Below are positions 1 through 11,485 of a DNA stretch of 64,000 bases, piece by piece. This DNA is from Talinum fruticosum (taxonomy: Eukaryota > Streptophyta > Magnoliopsida > Caryophyllales > Talinaceae): contig JAITYX010000007.1 in assembly GCA_021018815.1 (NCBI GenBank), forward strand, positions 5,643,001 through 5,707,000. Reading direction: 5' to 3'. The position numbers and the translations under genes are program-made. Numbering within the stretch: position 1 is the first letter of the stretch; every line of letters begins with the position of its first letter. Under the pieces are notes generated by a model, which was not told the DNA's origin, did no database searches, and saw only the letters and a program-made list of their open reading frames with translations.

Positions 1-2200
1 TATGTTGGTGATTATTTAAGATCGGCACCCCTATCGATTTTTCTTTTGTTCAAGAATCGGCTACCTACTCTAAGGGCCATACCGGCTTTGATTATGGGGC
101 CTTATCGAAAGACCTATTACGGGTCACTTTTTTCGGCTCAAAGGTTTTCTTTTTTTTGCAATCTCCCCCGATGGGTCTCTTCATCGATGGATTCTCGCCA
201 ATTTATCGGGTCAGTGCTTGCTTTACTTTAGTGTATACTCGAGTTAGGTTTTCTTTGATTAAGGGCCTTTCGTTCATTCCATTAACTCGTGGTTGTTGAT
301 GTTTGTCTCTCGGCCTTATCTTATTAGCTTTTGTTCTTGGTTACGTAGCGTGATTTTGGCCGATGGGGTTCGTCTTTGGCCTTACCTTTCTTATCTTTAT
401 TCTCGTTATTGTGCTACTTGTTCTCGAGTCCGTTGTATGGTTTGTTTCGATTTGCTATAATCCGGGATAAGTTTTGCCTCGTGCCCTGGTTTCTCGATCC
501 TTTTTTGGTCATGACTTATTTGATTTGTTTCCGGTATTTTATAGTTCTTTATAATGCTTTTGTTATTAAGAACTTATACATAATTTATGAATAATGCTCT
601 ACTTGTCATTATTGATACCTAAGAGATTTTGTTTGAACAATTTTTGTAGAGAATCGGGATGTTTGATAATTGTAAGGTTGGAATGTTGCCTTTTCCAGAT
701 TAGTCGGGTTTGGGTTCAGTATCACTTATTGTAGCCTGGGGATGTTTGTTATTCCCAATTGCTCGTGTCCTATATGTGGGTTCTCATGGCTTTAGCCTCC
801 TAATTGTGTGGCGTTGGTGAAGGTCTTAACTTGTGTGATTGTTATGTTTATATTGTCGATTGTTCTCGGCTTTTGGGGTTATCTTTTGCCTTCTCGGTTT
901 CTAGCTGGTGTTTGCTCTATTGTCTTTGTTTTCACGCTCACCGAATTTTCAGGTGGTCCGCATGAGGTATTTGTTCGGTTTCCTTTACCTTTGTTACTTG
1001 GTGTGTCTCTTTTGATATTTCAGCAATTAGGTTTTATCTTTTTGTCTCTACTCTTGTGTCTATCTATCTTGATCAATTCCTAGTTTCGATTCATAGGTGT
1101 TCAAGGTTCTATCTTATTAGATTTGATTTTAAGCGTGGTGGGTTCTTCATTTTCACGTGAATTTGCGTTCAATTATGTTTATTGATGGTCGCTTTTTCTA
1201 TATCATGTTTTCCTTTTGTTTTTGTTAAGGCGAGAGTAATTAGACCTCTGGTTTGGTTACCAAGGCCGTTGGATGGAACAACCTTTACTGGTTTGATATT
1301 GTTGGGCCTGCGCTCCCCTCGGGTTACTCTATATGTTTATATGCACAATGATCGGACCTTTGTCGCTAATGACTTCTTAATTAATCTTACTAATAATTTG
1401 CGAGTTTATTTGGATGCTTTTATTTTTACTATGGTGGCAATATCTGCTGTGTGTGCTGCCCCCATTTTGGGTTGGAAGCCATTAAGTTCTTTGCCGCCTA
1501 ATAAAAAGATAGTCGATAATGATGAATTTTCTAGGTCCGAGACTTCTATTATCTTATTTGCCATCATTAGTTTGTTATTACGCTTACTTTCTCTTTGATT
1601 ATCTTGTTGCGGTTCGGAGAGTCTCGTATTGGGAAGATATGACTTCGTTTATTTTGTTTTATTTAGAAGGGCTTATTTATGTATGTATAGGTCCGAGTAT
1701 GTTGTTTAAGCGTCGCGTTCTTTATTTCCATGACTTACGCTTTTTATTTGCTTAATTTTTGGGTTTTTGGTTCCAAGCCGAGAATGGGATGCTTGGATTG
1801 AAGATTGTCGATTTATCGAAGTGCGGCTTGGACAAGATGTTGTTTTTATCTTTTTACTTCAAGTTTGGGACTCGTCAATTTTATAGGTTTCTTTTATTTG
1901 CAATTTTTGATTGTTTATGTTTGTATAATTTCAACAAGTGGAGTCTTAGCCTTCACCGAGATTCCCAAGGCTATTTTTATGACCAACCCTATAAGGGCCC
2001 GAACCTTGATTTGCAAGCCGAACCTTTTCCAATGTTGGGTGATTATTGATGCGTGGAATTTATTTAGTTTCGGCTTCAATAACTAGAATTATTGGGGTCT
2101 TTCTATTAGGTCTTAATGAAAATTATCGCCTAGAATGTTCAAGGTGCAAAAAAGCACCAAGTTAAACAAGAAAGTTTTATTTTGAATCGAAAGTGCGGTC
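1..2200. other. Unassigned T-rich region
   Basis: No protein family is recognised here. The + strand is rich in T and gives several short, hydrophobic, overlapping reading frames, the longest 138 codons at 1182-1598. These are what T-rich DNA produces by chance, and no motif of a transposon or host gene was seen. It could be the decayed non-coding part of an LTR element or flanking intergenic DNA. The LINE endonuclease signature starts shortly after this stretch. Confidence 0.4.
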
Positions 2201-2289
2201 GAATATTTTGTTTTTGAGTGAGACAATGACTAATGTTGAAACCACTCGAAAAAATTATCCCATCTTAGGGTTATGATCATTTTGACTAT

Positions 2290-2590
2290 GTCCTGCCACA
2301 CAATCATAGTGGGGAATATGGGTATTATGGAATAATGGTACTATCACAACTAATGTTATTATTAAGGATCAACGGACTATACATTTGCATGTTTTTGATA
2401 AGATTATCCATAAAGAATGTATTGTTATGGGTATTTATGGACCTACTCAAGCAATTGATAAGTTTGTTTTTTGGAACCATTTACATGAGCTTAAGAGTCT
2501 TATTAATCTACCATGGTGTATTATTGGTGATTTTAATGAAATGGAATGTTTGAATGAAAAGGTTGAAGGACAATCAATTATCGCTCATTA
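2290..2590 (+). pseudogene. LINE-1 endonuclease (EEP domain) fragment
   Basis: An early stretch reads GYDHFDYVLPHNHSG. A later frame reads CIVMGIYGPTQ, then WCIIGDFNEM followed by an EK pair. This matches the GDFNEI..EK block of plant L1 apurinic-like endonucleases, the enzyme that nicks target DNA to prime reverse transcription. The Asp and Asn of the GDFN motif remain, but the domain is spread over at least two frames and its N-terminus is not recognisable. It sits upstream of the matching RT, as expected in ORF2. Confidence 0.75.
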
Positions 2591-3369
2591 AAGTTCAATG
2601 CATGAGGAACTTTCTCTTTGATATACAAAGAGAGAGTATCCCTACTTGTTGGTAGAATTTTTACATGGAAAAAATTTTTAAGGGGTCAATTTATTTAAGA
2701 AAGATTGGATATAACTATTGCTCGTATGGACTGGAAAAGTTTGTATCCTAATTGCTCTGTATCACATGGTCCCTTCTCGTGCTCGACCATACTTACATTA
2801 TGTTAAATACTAACCCTAAGATTCGGTAACGAGTGATGTAGAAATGTTAGGTTCCAAAACCACTGGTCTAGTTATGCTTGAAGTTAATAAGATTATTCAG
2901 CGAGCAGTGGAATGAAAATTCTCGAGGAACTCTCATGTTTAAGGTCATCGAGTAAATTAAAGAATGTCAAAGCAAAACTTAAGCTTTGGGCTATTAAGAC
3001 ATGCAGTAACTACTCACGGAAGGTCAAGAAAAATACAACTCTGTTGCAAAAAGTGGAAGAAAGAATACTTGGTTGACCCTTGTAATTTTAGACTTAATCA
3101 CCGGCATTCTCGATTAATTAAGTAGAGGGAAAGGTTACTTTTGTTTAATCGAAGTATTGGGGAAAATTCTATAGAAAAAATGGTTAACTAAAGATGATCG
3201 AAATTCTACTTTCTTTCATCGAAGTTGTGCCATTAGAAAACATAGCACTAACATTGTTAAAATTAAAGATGAATCTGGAGTTTGGATCGGTGATAAGATT
3301 GGCATATAACGAAGTTTGTGGCTGATTTTACACATAGGTTCAAATCCCAATTAGGATCTAATACATTGC

Positions 3370-4340
3370 CTCTATTTGCCGACTATATTATCCAATGAGG
3401 ATAATAATCAACTAATCCGCCCTGTATCACCATATGAAATTAAGACTACTATTTTTCAAATGAATCCAGCAAAAGCCCTCGGACCGGATGGTTTTGGAGT
3501 AGGTTTTTCCAGACAACATTGGGACATTATAGGGAATGACATCATTGCTTGCATTTTGGATATTTTTTAATCATGATAAACTATTAAAAGAGGTTAATCA
3601 TACCTTTATTTCTTTAATACCGAAAGTTACTAACCCCTTTTTAACTTCGCATTTTAGGCCAATCGGTTTGTGCAATACGCTTTATAAGATTATTTCGAAA
3701 ATTCTCGTCAATAGGTTGAGACCTATTTTACAAAGGATTGTCAACCCCTACCAGAGTGCCTTGTGCCTAGTAGGGATATCCATGATAATATTTTGTTAGC
3801 ACATGAAGCCATTAACAAATTTGGGAATATTAAAGGTAAACAAGCTTATATAGGATTGAAATTAGATATGGAGAAAGCTTATGATAGAATTGAATGGAAT
3901 TTTATTTTCGCTTGTCTTAATGAGTTGGGTTTCCATTCTGTTTGGATTAATTGGATTCTCGAATGAATTACTTCAGTTACATATTCGATTGTCATTAATG
4001 ATGAGTCTTGCGGCTTTTTCCGACCATCTAGAGGACCGAGGCAAGGTGACCATCTATCGCCATATTTTTCATCTTGTGTATGAATGTCTTGGCCTATAGG
4101 CTTAATCTCGTTGCTTTGAACCCTGAATCGGGGATTGGAGTCAACATTTGTCCACGAGCCCAGAAAATTCCCTGTTTGTTGTTTGCGGATGACAACCTTC
4201 TTTTTGTAAATCCAATTTTGAGACATGTCTCGGGCTCCACAATATTCTTAATGATTTACGTAGTTAATCCGGCCAACTTATTAATTTTCATAAGTCGGCG
4301 CTTGTTTTTTCCAGAACGCTTCGGCTGCGGATAGGAATAT
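3370..4340 (+). pseudogene. LINE-1 reverse transcriptase fragment
   Basis: RT of the L1 clade split over several frames. Recognisable blocks in order: MNPAKALGPDGFG (3463-3501), SLIPKVTNPF and FRPIGLCNTLYKIISK (about 3610-3700), a DNILLAHE block at 3780, KLDMEKAYDRIEW with the first catalytic Asp (about 3858-3897), SRGPRQGDHLSP near 4028-4063, and LLFADDNLLF with the catalytic FADD at 4182-4193. The usual RQGDPLSP has His in place of Pro. At least three frame changes separate the blocks. Confidence 0.85.
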
Positions 4341-4499
4341 TGTTTCATCTGTTTTTAATATTCCGCATTCAAATTCTTTGGGAAAATACCTAGGTTGCCT
4401 ATTTTCAAGGGTAAAGCAAATAATTCTATCTTTGCGGACCTTTTAGCAAGAGCGAGATAGCAAATTACGAGATCCGGAAAGGTAATTCGCTTTCAAAGG

Positions 4500-5470
4500 C
4501 GAGCGAGTTATGCTTATACCATCTAATCTTGAATCCTTACCTGCTCATGTGATGCAAAACTTTAAATTATTGAAAAGAACGGCTCAGTCTCTAGATAAAA
4601 TTAATCGAGATTTTTTTGGAAAAAAACTCACAATGCCAATGGAATACCAATGGTGGCTTGGGATAAAGTTTGTACTCCTAAGAAATCGGGTGGTTTGGGC
4701 CTCGGGAAAAATGAGGCGGTTAACCAAGCTTTCCTATGTAAACTTATTTGGAAATATTTATATGTAGAAAATAATTTTTGGGCGTCAATTATGAGAACCA
4801 AGTATCCATTATCGGAGGATTTTTTCTCAAGGAAAATTAAGGCTTCCGATTCTTGGGCTTGGAAATGTTTGCTTAAAAACGTGATCTGTTTAAAAGAGGT
4901 TTAAGATGGAAAATAGGCAATGGCAAAAAGGCGAAATTCGGCATGATTTTTGGTGTGGTAACTTTAAATTAGTAAAATTATTATGATAGGAACCTTCCGA
5001 ATATTCCTTCCTAAGATACCACAACTAGTGAGTTTATCACTCCGGGTAAAGAGTGGGATATGGGCTAACTTAATTCTTTTCTCCTAGTTGACATTTATCG
5101 GACTATTAAGACCATCCCTCTTCCTAATCATGATATAGATGATGCTTGTTTGTTGGGGACTTTCTAGCGAGTAATTATTTTACAACAAAATCTGCTACTT
5201 GGAATGCACATAATCGCCAGAGCTAGTCATACTAGATGGAATTTTGCGTGGATTTGGAATTTAGACTTGATGCCTAAATTGAAATTGTTTTTGTGGCAAA
5301 TTGGTCATAATGTATTATCTACACGAGATAATCTTGCTAAAAGAGGAGTTATTACTGACACTATTTGTCCATTGTGTCAAGTTCATGATGAATCAATTAA
5401 TAATCTTTTTCGCAGTGTTCTTCGATCAAGGACACTTGAAATAAAGCATCCAACTTTGTTTGTCGGCTAG
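4500..5470 (+). pseudogene. LINE-1 ORF2 C-terminal region with zf-RVT
   Basis: This follows the RT. The stretch at 4650-4904 carries WDKVCTPKKSGGLGLGK, the typical WxxxCxPKxxGGLG block of plant L1 ORF2. The stretch at 5204-5470 has the zf-RVT signature: WNFAWIWNLDLMPKLKLFLW, then NLAKRGVITDTICPLCQ, then an ES..NLF segment. The first Cys pair is visible, but the final HlF-C part has decayed. The two parts are separated by stops near 4900-5200. The role in the parent element is nucleic-acid binding at the RT C-terminus. Confidence 0.75.
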
Positions 5471-5484
5471 CAGAAACCACCAGG

Positions 5485-5925
5485 GGGTTCATCAAAATCA
5501 ACTTTGATGGATCAAAATCATCATCAGCGATAGCGGGAGGATTCGTGATTAGAGGTTGGGATGGGAAATTTATTCAAGCTGGAACAACTAATTTGGGACC
5601 AGCTTCGTGTTGGTAGCGAAGCTTCTACTATGCGGAACGGGGTAAGAGCAGACAATACAAACAGGTTTTTGATTAATTGTTTTGGAAGGAGATAATTAAG
5701 TTGTTATTAAAGGTATTAAAGGAGAGATTCGAGATACCCGGGAAATCCAAACACTCATCGAGGACACATGTCATTATCTTCAAAGATGCGATCAGGTGGT
5801 CATCCCTCATACATTTAGTGAAGGAAATAGGGCCGCTAACTCGGGTGACCAAATGTGGTCTCTATATTTCTTCTTCCTTATTTTGGTCGATTTTCCTTAT
5901 TCTTCTTTTCTCTCCATTTTAATGG
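5485..5925 (+). pseudogene. LINE-1 RNase H-like domain (RVT_3) fragment
   Basis: Reading from 5488 gives GFIKINFDGSKSSSAIAGG, then RGWDGKF. This is the KxNxDGs..gG.iR...G block at the N-terminus of the plant RNase H-like domain, with its first catalytic Asp. Further on (about 5805-5850) a frame reads HTFSEGNRAANSG, matching the closing VxREgNxxAD block with Asn in place of the last Asp. A stop after GPASCW and frame shifts break the middle. This domain is normally the last of plant L1 ORF2. Confidence 0.7.
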
Positions 5926-5987
5926 AGGACAACTTAGGTAGAACCCTTGCGATAAGGGATACTTGCTAGTTGTTGTACTTATCCTTT

Positions 5988-5997
5988 CAAAAAAAAA
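5988..5997 (+). other. LINE-1 3' A-tail
   Basis: A run of nine A follows a short T/C-rich 3' UTR (TTGTACTTATCC) about 60 bases after the RNase H remnant. The place and context fit the A-tail left by target-primed reverse transcription and give the right end of LINE-1. No target duplication could be matched because the left end is not defined. Confidence 0.6.
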
Positions 5998-6640
5998 TTG
6001 CCACCTCTTCATCTTTTTACGTGCAATTCAATTAAAATAGAGAGAGAAGCTCTTGGTTTTGGCTAACCAACATCACCAAAGATAAATTAAAAACCAAATG
6101 ACAAAAGGTAGCTTCATTGTTAATCGGGAGAGAGGTTCGTAAGGTTACAATTAAATTGGGAGTTATAACGTGTGGTTATAAGTGACTTGGTCTAAGTTTG
6201 GGAAGTTAGAAAGTAGTTGGATTATATTTTATTTTTTATATTGCTGATTGATTCCTACTTGAAGGAGTTATTGTGTTCGGTAGGAGCGAAGAGGAGGTTT
6301 ATAACCCAGCTACTAGGGCCTCGAAAGTCTCCGGACGTTGAAGGCATTTAGAGTATTTGATAAGGAAATATTGCCTGTTGATAGTTGTGAATACTTTTGA
6401 GGATAATTTATCTATTCTTTTACAAGTGTTTTTGGCTGGTCCAAATATATAGGTTGTCTTATGAGTTTAGGTTGCGCAATATTATCCAAACTCACTACTT
6501 TCTAAATTATCCCCTCAATGTATAACCCTAACTCTTTCAAAACTTTTTTCTATCCTCGCACATCTACTTTAGTCTCTATCTTTCAAAGAGGTGGATGGTA
6601 CCAATGATCTAGTGAGTAGTGGATGCATATTGAGAAGAAG
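5998..6640. other. No gene seen; possible 5' UTR of LINE-2
   Basis: Between the A-tail of LINE-1 and the ORF1 remnant of LINE-2 no reading frame with a recognisable product is present. Position suggests the 5' UTR and decayed ORF1 start of the second LINE, but nothing in the sequence proves this. Confidence 0.3.
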
Positions 6641-6649
6641 AGCATGAAT

Positions 6650-7620
6650 TGAGGTGTTTTCATTTGGTGACTTATTTCTATTTCATTGTTACAATATAAT
6701 GTGTAGGAAGGATTTGGTAGCTCTCGAGCATGTCTGTTTTTAAGGGTCACTACTAGTTCTTAAACAATAAGATTTGATGTGTGTCCACAAGGACTCAACT
6801 TAGACGTGGTAGGGTTACGAGATCCAATTAGAAGGTTCCGACAGACCTCACAAATGGCCATTAGGTTAGGAAGAGTGTTCGATGAAGTCATTGATGAAGG
6901 GTTTCGATGAGGGCGAGACTTCATTACACCTAATATGAGAATTAAGGTCAAGGCTAATCTAAAAGAACCACTACTACTGGGTGTGATTATGGTAGATAAT
7001 AGGGAGTCAACATTCTGGGTAAGTTTTAGGTATGAGAACATTTTCAAGGTGTGTATAAGGTGGGGATAAGTCAAACACAAAATCACGCATTGTTGGAGAT
7101 TTTATTATCTATTAAAAATGATGAGGATAGGCTTCTTGGAAAAGAAGGGCTTTATCCTGTTAAGGGAAGATGAAAAAATATGTATAAGCTCAAAGCCTTC
7201 TCACCGACGGATAGGCTTCTCACCACCAAGATCAACCAAGGGAGTATGATGGATCCAGGATGGGGAAGTAACAATCCACATAATCTGGGTTTCATATATG
7301 ATGAAGTTGAGGATCTAAATTCTAGTTTTCGAGAGAATAGGGGCTCCGATCGGCTTTAATTAAACACTAGAACTCGGGAAATCATGTGTACATGGAAGAA
7401 TTTAGCATCTAGCACCATTCTAAACAACAATTGTACCGGGCGAGAGAGAGTCATAGGGGACAAAATCAAGCTTTCGAGGGGTGACTTAGGTTTAACAAGA
7501 GTTATAAGAACTAGGGGAAAGTATGGCACTTTCAATTATTATCGAAAGAAGCAAGACCGCAAAGGGAGGATTTTTTATGACTAAGCATTAACTCTCAAGT
7601 ATGTAGGAACAAGATGAAAG
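6650..7620 (+). pseudogene. LINE-2 ORF1 (gag-like, zinc-knuckle) remnant
   Basis: Read on the + strand, a frame continues from about 6770 to 7092 with only two stops. It begins DVCPQGLNLDVVGLRDPIRR and later contains RIKVKANLKEPLLLG, FWVSFRYENIFKVCIRWG and a K-H-K-ITHC ending. This order fits plant L1 ORF1 proteins: the DUF4283-like region, then the R-v-d...kPL-x-g strand, then the YE-lP-fC-xxCG zinc-knuckle start. Upstream, GSLLVLKQ near 6745 fits the f.g.vvLk.W block. The protein would bind LINE RNA. The tail to 7620 is basic and without motif. This ORF1 lies after the end of LINE-1, so it belongs to another LINE. Confidence 0.65.
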
Positions 7621-7928
7621 GGAAAAGACTTCATTTAATGCAGCGAATAAGGATGGATCTAGACCATGAGGGCCATTTTCAGCGAGTTTTAATCAAAAGC
7701 AACATTTGTGCCTAAATAAGGGGAATACTTTGAGTTTTGCGGGATTCGTCTTACTAGAACAACATATCGTGGCCCAACCAGGCCCGGGGAAGGATATTTT
7801 TAGTTTTTGCCCAATAGCCATTCCTTTTTACAGTATATGCCCAATGAATTACCTAAAATATTAATTAACAACTTGGCAATCAATATTAAAGAGAGGAGAT
7901 TTCGGGTTCCCACTCCTTCGATTGACCT
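7621..7928. other. No gene seen; flank of copy A
   Basis: This short stretch holds no recognisable coding sequence. It continues LINE-2 DNA up to the insertion site of copia copy A and may be the end of ORF1 or the ORF1-ORF2 linker. Confidence 0.3.
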
Positions 7929-7933
7929 TCATC
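7929..7933. repeat. Left target-site duplication of copy A
   Basis: TCATC lies directly left of the LTR end at 7934 and recurs exactly at 18686-18690, directly right of the other LTR. Five base pairs is the usual size for Ty1/copia integrase. Confidence 0.9.
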
Positions 7934-9461
7934 CGAAGGTTTACTCGAGGAGAGTATGAGTCACCCTAGAGGGGGTGAATAGGGTGATGAAAAATTCTTT
8001 GCGAAAGCACACACCTTTTGACAGAGAAGAGTCAAAGACAGATTCCGAGTCTAAGCAAGGGGTCGGAAAATATTGGACTCGTAATGTAATGAATCGGAGT
8101 AAACACGTTCGGCAGAGCTGTCTCGAGTCTAGAATGAACTCGTAAATAGAACACAGAGAATTTACGTGGAAACCCTCCCGGGGCGAGAAAACCACGGCCC
8201 GTGTCAATCCGGACACGAAGTCGAATCCACTATTTTGAGTCCACAAAATACCGTGAACTTGATGGAACCCGAGTTGCTCCCTTAGACAACTCTATACAAG
8301 TTTTCCTAGACTCGAAGTTCCCTTATCCGATCTAGTACTTCCTAGCTGAGATAACCCTTACAGCTAGGGACAACTAAGCTGAGTTAACCCTTACGAGCTT
8401 AGTCAAGGGACCTTACAAAGAATGTAAGAAGTGTTTGTAATCGAGTACAAGACCTTACAACTCGAAAGTAATGAATTACAGAGTGGGAGTTGTAAGTTGA
8501 AGATTGAAAGTAAATACAATAACTTTGTTCAAGTTGGAGTATTGACAATATGTTCCGCTATCTTCAAGTCTTGTGAAGTGGCTTCTATTTATAGATAACC
8601 CAGGCAGAGTAGCCGTTATCTTCATCTCGCTGACCGAGAGTCCTCTCGTGACCGTTGATAAGGGCTTTCGAGTCACTCGGAAAGTATCCGTTGAAATATG
8701 GTCATTGGACAACGGTTTAACTCTCTTGAAGTCCCAAAACCATCGGTTGTGTCTTGAAAAGTGTGGTGAAAACCATCGTTAAGCTTGACCTTCCGGTTTT
8801 CCGGATATGGAAGCAGACGGCTTCGACACAATCTTCCGGGACTAGAGCGAGGGACGGTGAAAAGCTATATCTCGCTGGTGATTTGACGTTACGAAGCCGG
8901 CTACTTTTGTAGTTTGAAAAGATATCCTCGATTGAATAACCTACAAAAGTAAAACACCTTCGGTTCTCAAAGTATAAAATACTTTGGTCCAAGGTTAGAC
9001 ACGGATAATAATATAATCATGATAATTAACCAACAGATTATCCGAGTCGAAAAGAAATGGAATATTCCGAGTCTAATATCCATGATACTCGGAGTTCCAT
9101 AAGACTTAGTCTTAGGTAAAGAGTCAAGTTCCATAACGAATATCGAGTGAGAAATACTTGATGTAGACTAAGCACGAAAAGAACTACGAATGCCGACTTT
9201 GCAAACAATAGAGTAGATAAACACAAGTCGATTCCGAGTGAGAGTGAACTCGGAATAAAGAATAAGTTTTCGAGTCGCTAACCGAAAGCGATTAAATAGA
9301 TAAGTGAAGGCCGAATCGCATAGAAAAGATACTATTTCACTCAAGTAAGTTTCTAAGACACAGAGAATGCCTTGGAATCAAAACACTATATGAATGACAT
9401 CGTTATACCCGATTCCTTTTGCATGACTCGTAAAGATATAGAACGAGTGTCCGAGTCTTCA
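7934..9461 (-). repeat. Copy A 3' LTR
   Basis: 1528 bp, nearly identical to 17155-18685. Read on the minus strand it starts TGAAGACTCGGAC and should end ..CCTTCA; here the terminal base has changed, so the + strand begins CGAAGG rather than TGAAGG. Most differences from the other LTR fall at CCG/CGG sites. Confidence 0.92.
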
Positions 9462-9462
9462 A

Positions 9463-9474
9463 TCTCCCCTTTTT
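9463..9474 (-). promoter_or_regulatory. Copy A polypurine tract
   Basis: On the minus strand this reads AAAAAGGGGAGA, immediately before the 3' LTR. It is the primer for plus-strand DNA synthesis. A second purine tract (CAAGGGGAGAAAAT) lies at about 9733-9746, at the end of ORF3, as in Sireviruses, which carry several such tracts. Confidence 0.8.
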
Positions 9475-9706
9475 GATGAAAGGCATTCCATACTTACACG
9501 TAAACTTTGTTAGAGGGAAATAGAATGATTCCGAGTAGTTTGAGTAAAAGTAAGACATTATTGAATGAATCGGAGCAATGTATACTATATCGAGCAAAAT
9601 AAAGTATGCTTGAACTCATTAACTCGGAAAATAAAGAACTCATAAATTAATAAGGAAATGCATTCAGTTCATTTAAAAAAATATTACAAGGGCGGAAAGA
9701 ACTCCC

Positions 9707-11485
9707 CTAGACAAGACAACCAGTTTCGACTACATTTTCTCCCCTTGCCTTTCAAAGAAAAACAAGAAACAAAAAGAAGGGAGAAAAGTACAAGTAATAC
9801 ACATAAGTTGTCCGGACAAAAATAAAATTTTGAAAAACGAAATTCGGAGGCACCGAGGAATCGTGACGCAGTGCATGGCTCCAACTAGGAAGGAGGGGAT
9901 TTCGAGTGGAGGCGGAGGTGCGCCGGCGCCGATAAGATCTCGACGATGTGCTTGAGCGCGGCGAAGGGAGAACCGGGACAACTCGCAGGGGCTCGGCTCC
10001 GAGTGGCCGACCCGGAAAAAGTGGATCGAGGGTTCTTCCCTTGGGACCTCGAGGGCTGGAGGGGCTGCTCCGGCCGACTCGCCGGAGGAGCGAGATCTTC
10101 GACCCACTCGGACCGCTGTCCGAGCCGAGTACGACGATTTGAGCTTGGGGAGCAGGCTGTCCCTCGGCAATTGCCACGGCCTCTTCTTCCCTTTGCCCGG
10201 AAGGAGCTGCCTCAGCTGCAGGTTCCTCGGCGTCCTCCGCTGCATCTTCCGCTTCTTCCTCTGCTTCCTCGGCTTCCTCGCTCTCCGAGGAGGTCGAGCT
10301 CGGGCTCGAAGACGCCTCGGATGGGTCCGAGTCTTCCGGGTCCCGAGCCGCCTTGGACCGTCTCTCTCGAGGAGCTCAGCCAGCTCCTTCTGCTCCTTAA
10401 CCAGCTCTCTCATCTCAAGAACGAGAGACTGCCGCTCTCGGATTTGGGACTCGACCAGTCTTTTGGTTGATGGTCGGACCTCGAAGAACGGACTTGAAAC
10501 CTCCGAGCATGTCTCGAAATCGAAGACACCGAGGTGATCTTGTCCAGGAAGGCAGGGGACAAGAGGGCTGAGAGAGTTTTGGAAGCACCGGAGGTGGAGG
10601 CACCACCAGGGGAAGAGGGAAGAGGGAGAGGGGTTGATTTCCGAGTCCGAGGTGGAAAAGGAGGCCTCGGCTCGAAGTTGTGAACCCGGACACCGGGGTT
10701 GGTTTCCGGTATCCGTACTCCTGGAGTTCCTTCTTGCCGACCACAATGGCCACCTCGGACACCGCGTTAGGGTCGAGAGGAAGAGGAACTTGGAATTGTT
10801 TGAAGACAAGGGTGAGAAGAGCACCGAAAGGAAGGGAGGTGTTCTTCTTGGTTTGAAGTCGAGCTTGCACAGCGGCCATCTCGCTCAATGATGGAGGGGA
10901 AGAGGTCGACTTCGTATCCCTCCGGGATATCGAAGAGAGCTTTGAGGTGCTTGGAGTTGGGGTTCTCCTTGCTAGAATGCTGTGAGAAGAAGGTTCTCAT
11001 CGGCAGAAACACGTAAGCCCGGCTTCGACTTCAACCGAGTCACGTAAAAGTTCTTTCTGGACCCAGGGAACTCTTTAGCATACTTTTCAAAGAAGTCGTC
11101 GGCGACTTCAAGTGAAGGGGATAGGGTTGCTGTTCAAGAAGAGAGAAGAAACTTTGAACAGATCAGTGAAGGAGAGAGGTGTTGATACTGAACGGTAATG
11201 TTCCGAACCCTAGAGGTTAGAACATTTTCGTAGTGAGAGAGGTGAGTATAAAACTCGAAACGAGTTCAGGATAGATGAACTCATCGAAACACAAGAAATG
11301 GTAGACTCCGGTGGTTTGGATGTGGGACAACCAAGAAAATTTGGTTGTTGGGAAGAACTTGTCGTCCAACGCAAGATGCTCGGGTGACAATGGGTTTTGA
11401 GGGGTTGAGCTTTACGGCTTGTTGGTGCGGGGCTTTTGGAGGATGAAGAAACTCGAAAGTCGGGGTGGTTTCCTCTTTTAGGCAT
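9707..11485 (-). pseudogene. Copy A ORF3: envelope-like third ORF, frameshifted
   Basis: It starts MPKRGNHPDFRVSSSS at 11485 and ends at a stop at 9707-9709 shared with copy D. In order: a Ser/Pro/Lys-rich basic start; a folded-looking block containing FLCFSEFIYPELV-like and VRNITVRINTSLLHRLFKVS-like segments; a central Pro/Ser-rich part; a charged, coiled-coil-prone MRELVKEQKELAELLERD segment (about 10370-10410); an acidic Glu/Ala-rich stretch; and a hydrophobic segment near 9740-9830 that could span a membrane. Sirevirus elements often carry such an envelope-like ORF of unknown function. Frames change several times. It is preceded by its own TATA-containing spacer. Confidence 0.7.

Larger units (their letters stand above)
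2210..5997 (+). mobile_element. LINE-1: decayed L1-type non-LTR retrotransposon
   Basis: Pieces of a plant L1 ORF2 occur in the expected order on one strand: endonuclease (about 2290-2590), linker, reverse transcriptase (3370-4340), C-terminal domain with zf-RVT (4500-5470), RNase H of the RVT_3 type (5485-5925), then a short 3' UTR ending in an A-run at 5988-5997. Such elements nick target DNA and copy their RNA in place. No ORF1 is seen upstream, so the copy is 5' truncated or its 5' part is unrecognisable. Many stops and frame changes show that it is long dead. The left border is approximate. Confidence 0.85.

Noticed and set aside
1..2060. Possible direct repeat: TATGTTGGTGATTATT at 1 and ATGTTGGGTGATTATTG at about 2032
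   Set aside because: The similarity covers only about 16 bases and does not extend convincingly, so it was not called a pair of LTR or tandem ends.
3879..4226. 115-codon minus-strand frame
   Set aside because: Antisense shadow of the LINE-1 RT, whose FADD and AYDR motifs are on the + strand.
9946..10537. Long + strand frames of 174 and 132 codons opposite ORF3 of copy A
   Set aside because: They run antisense to the GC-rich part of ORF3, whose identity is supported by copies B and D; they share no motif with any family.
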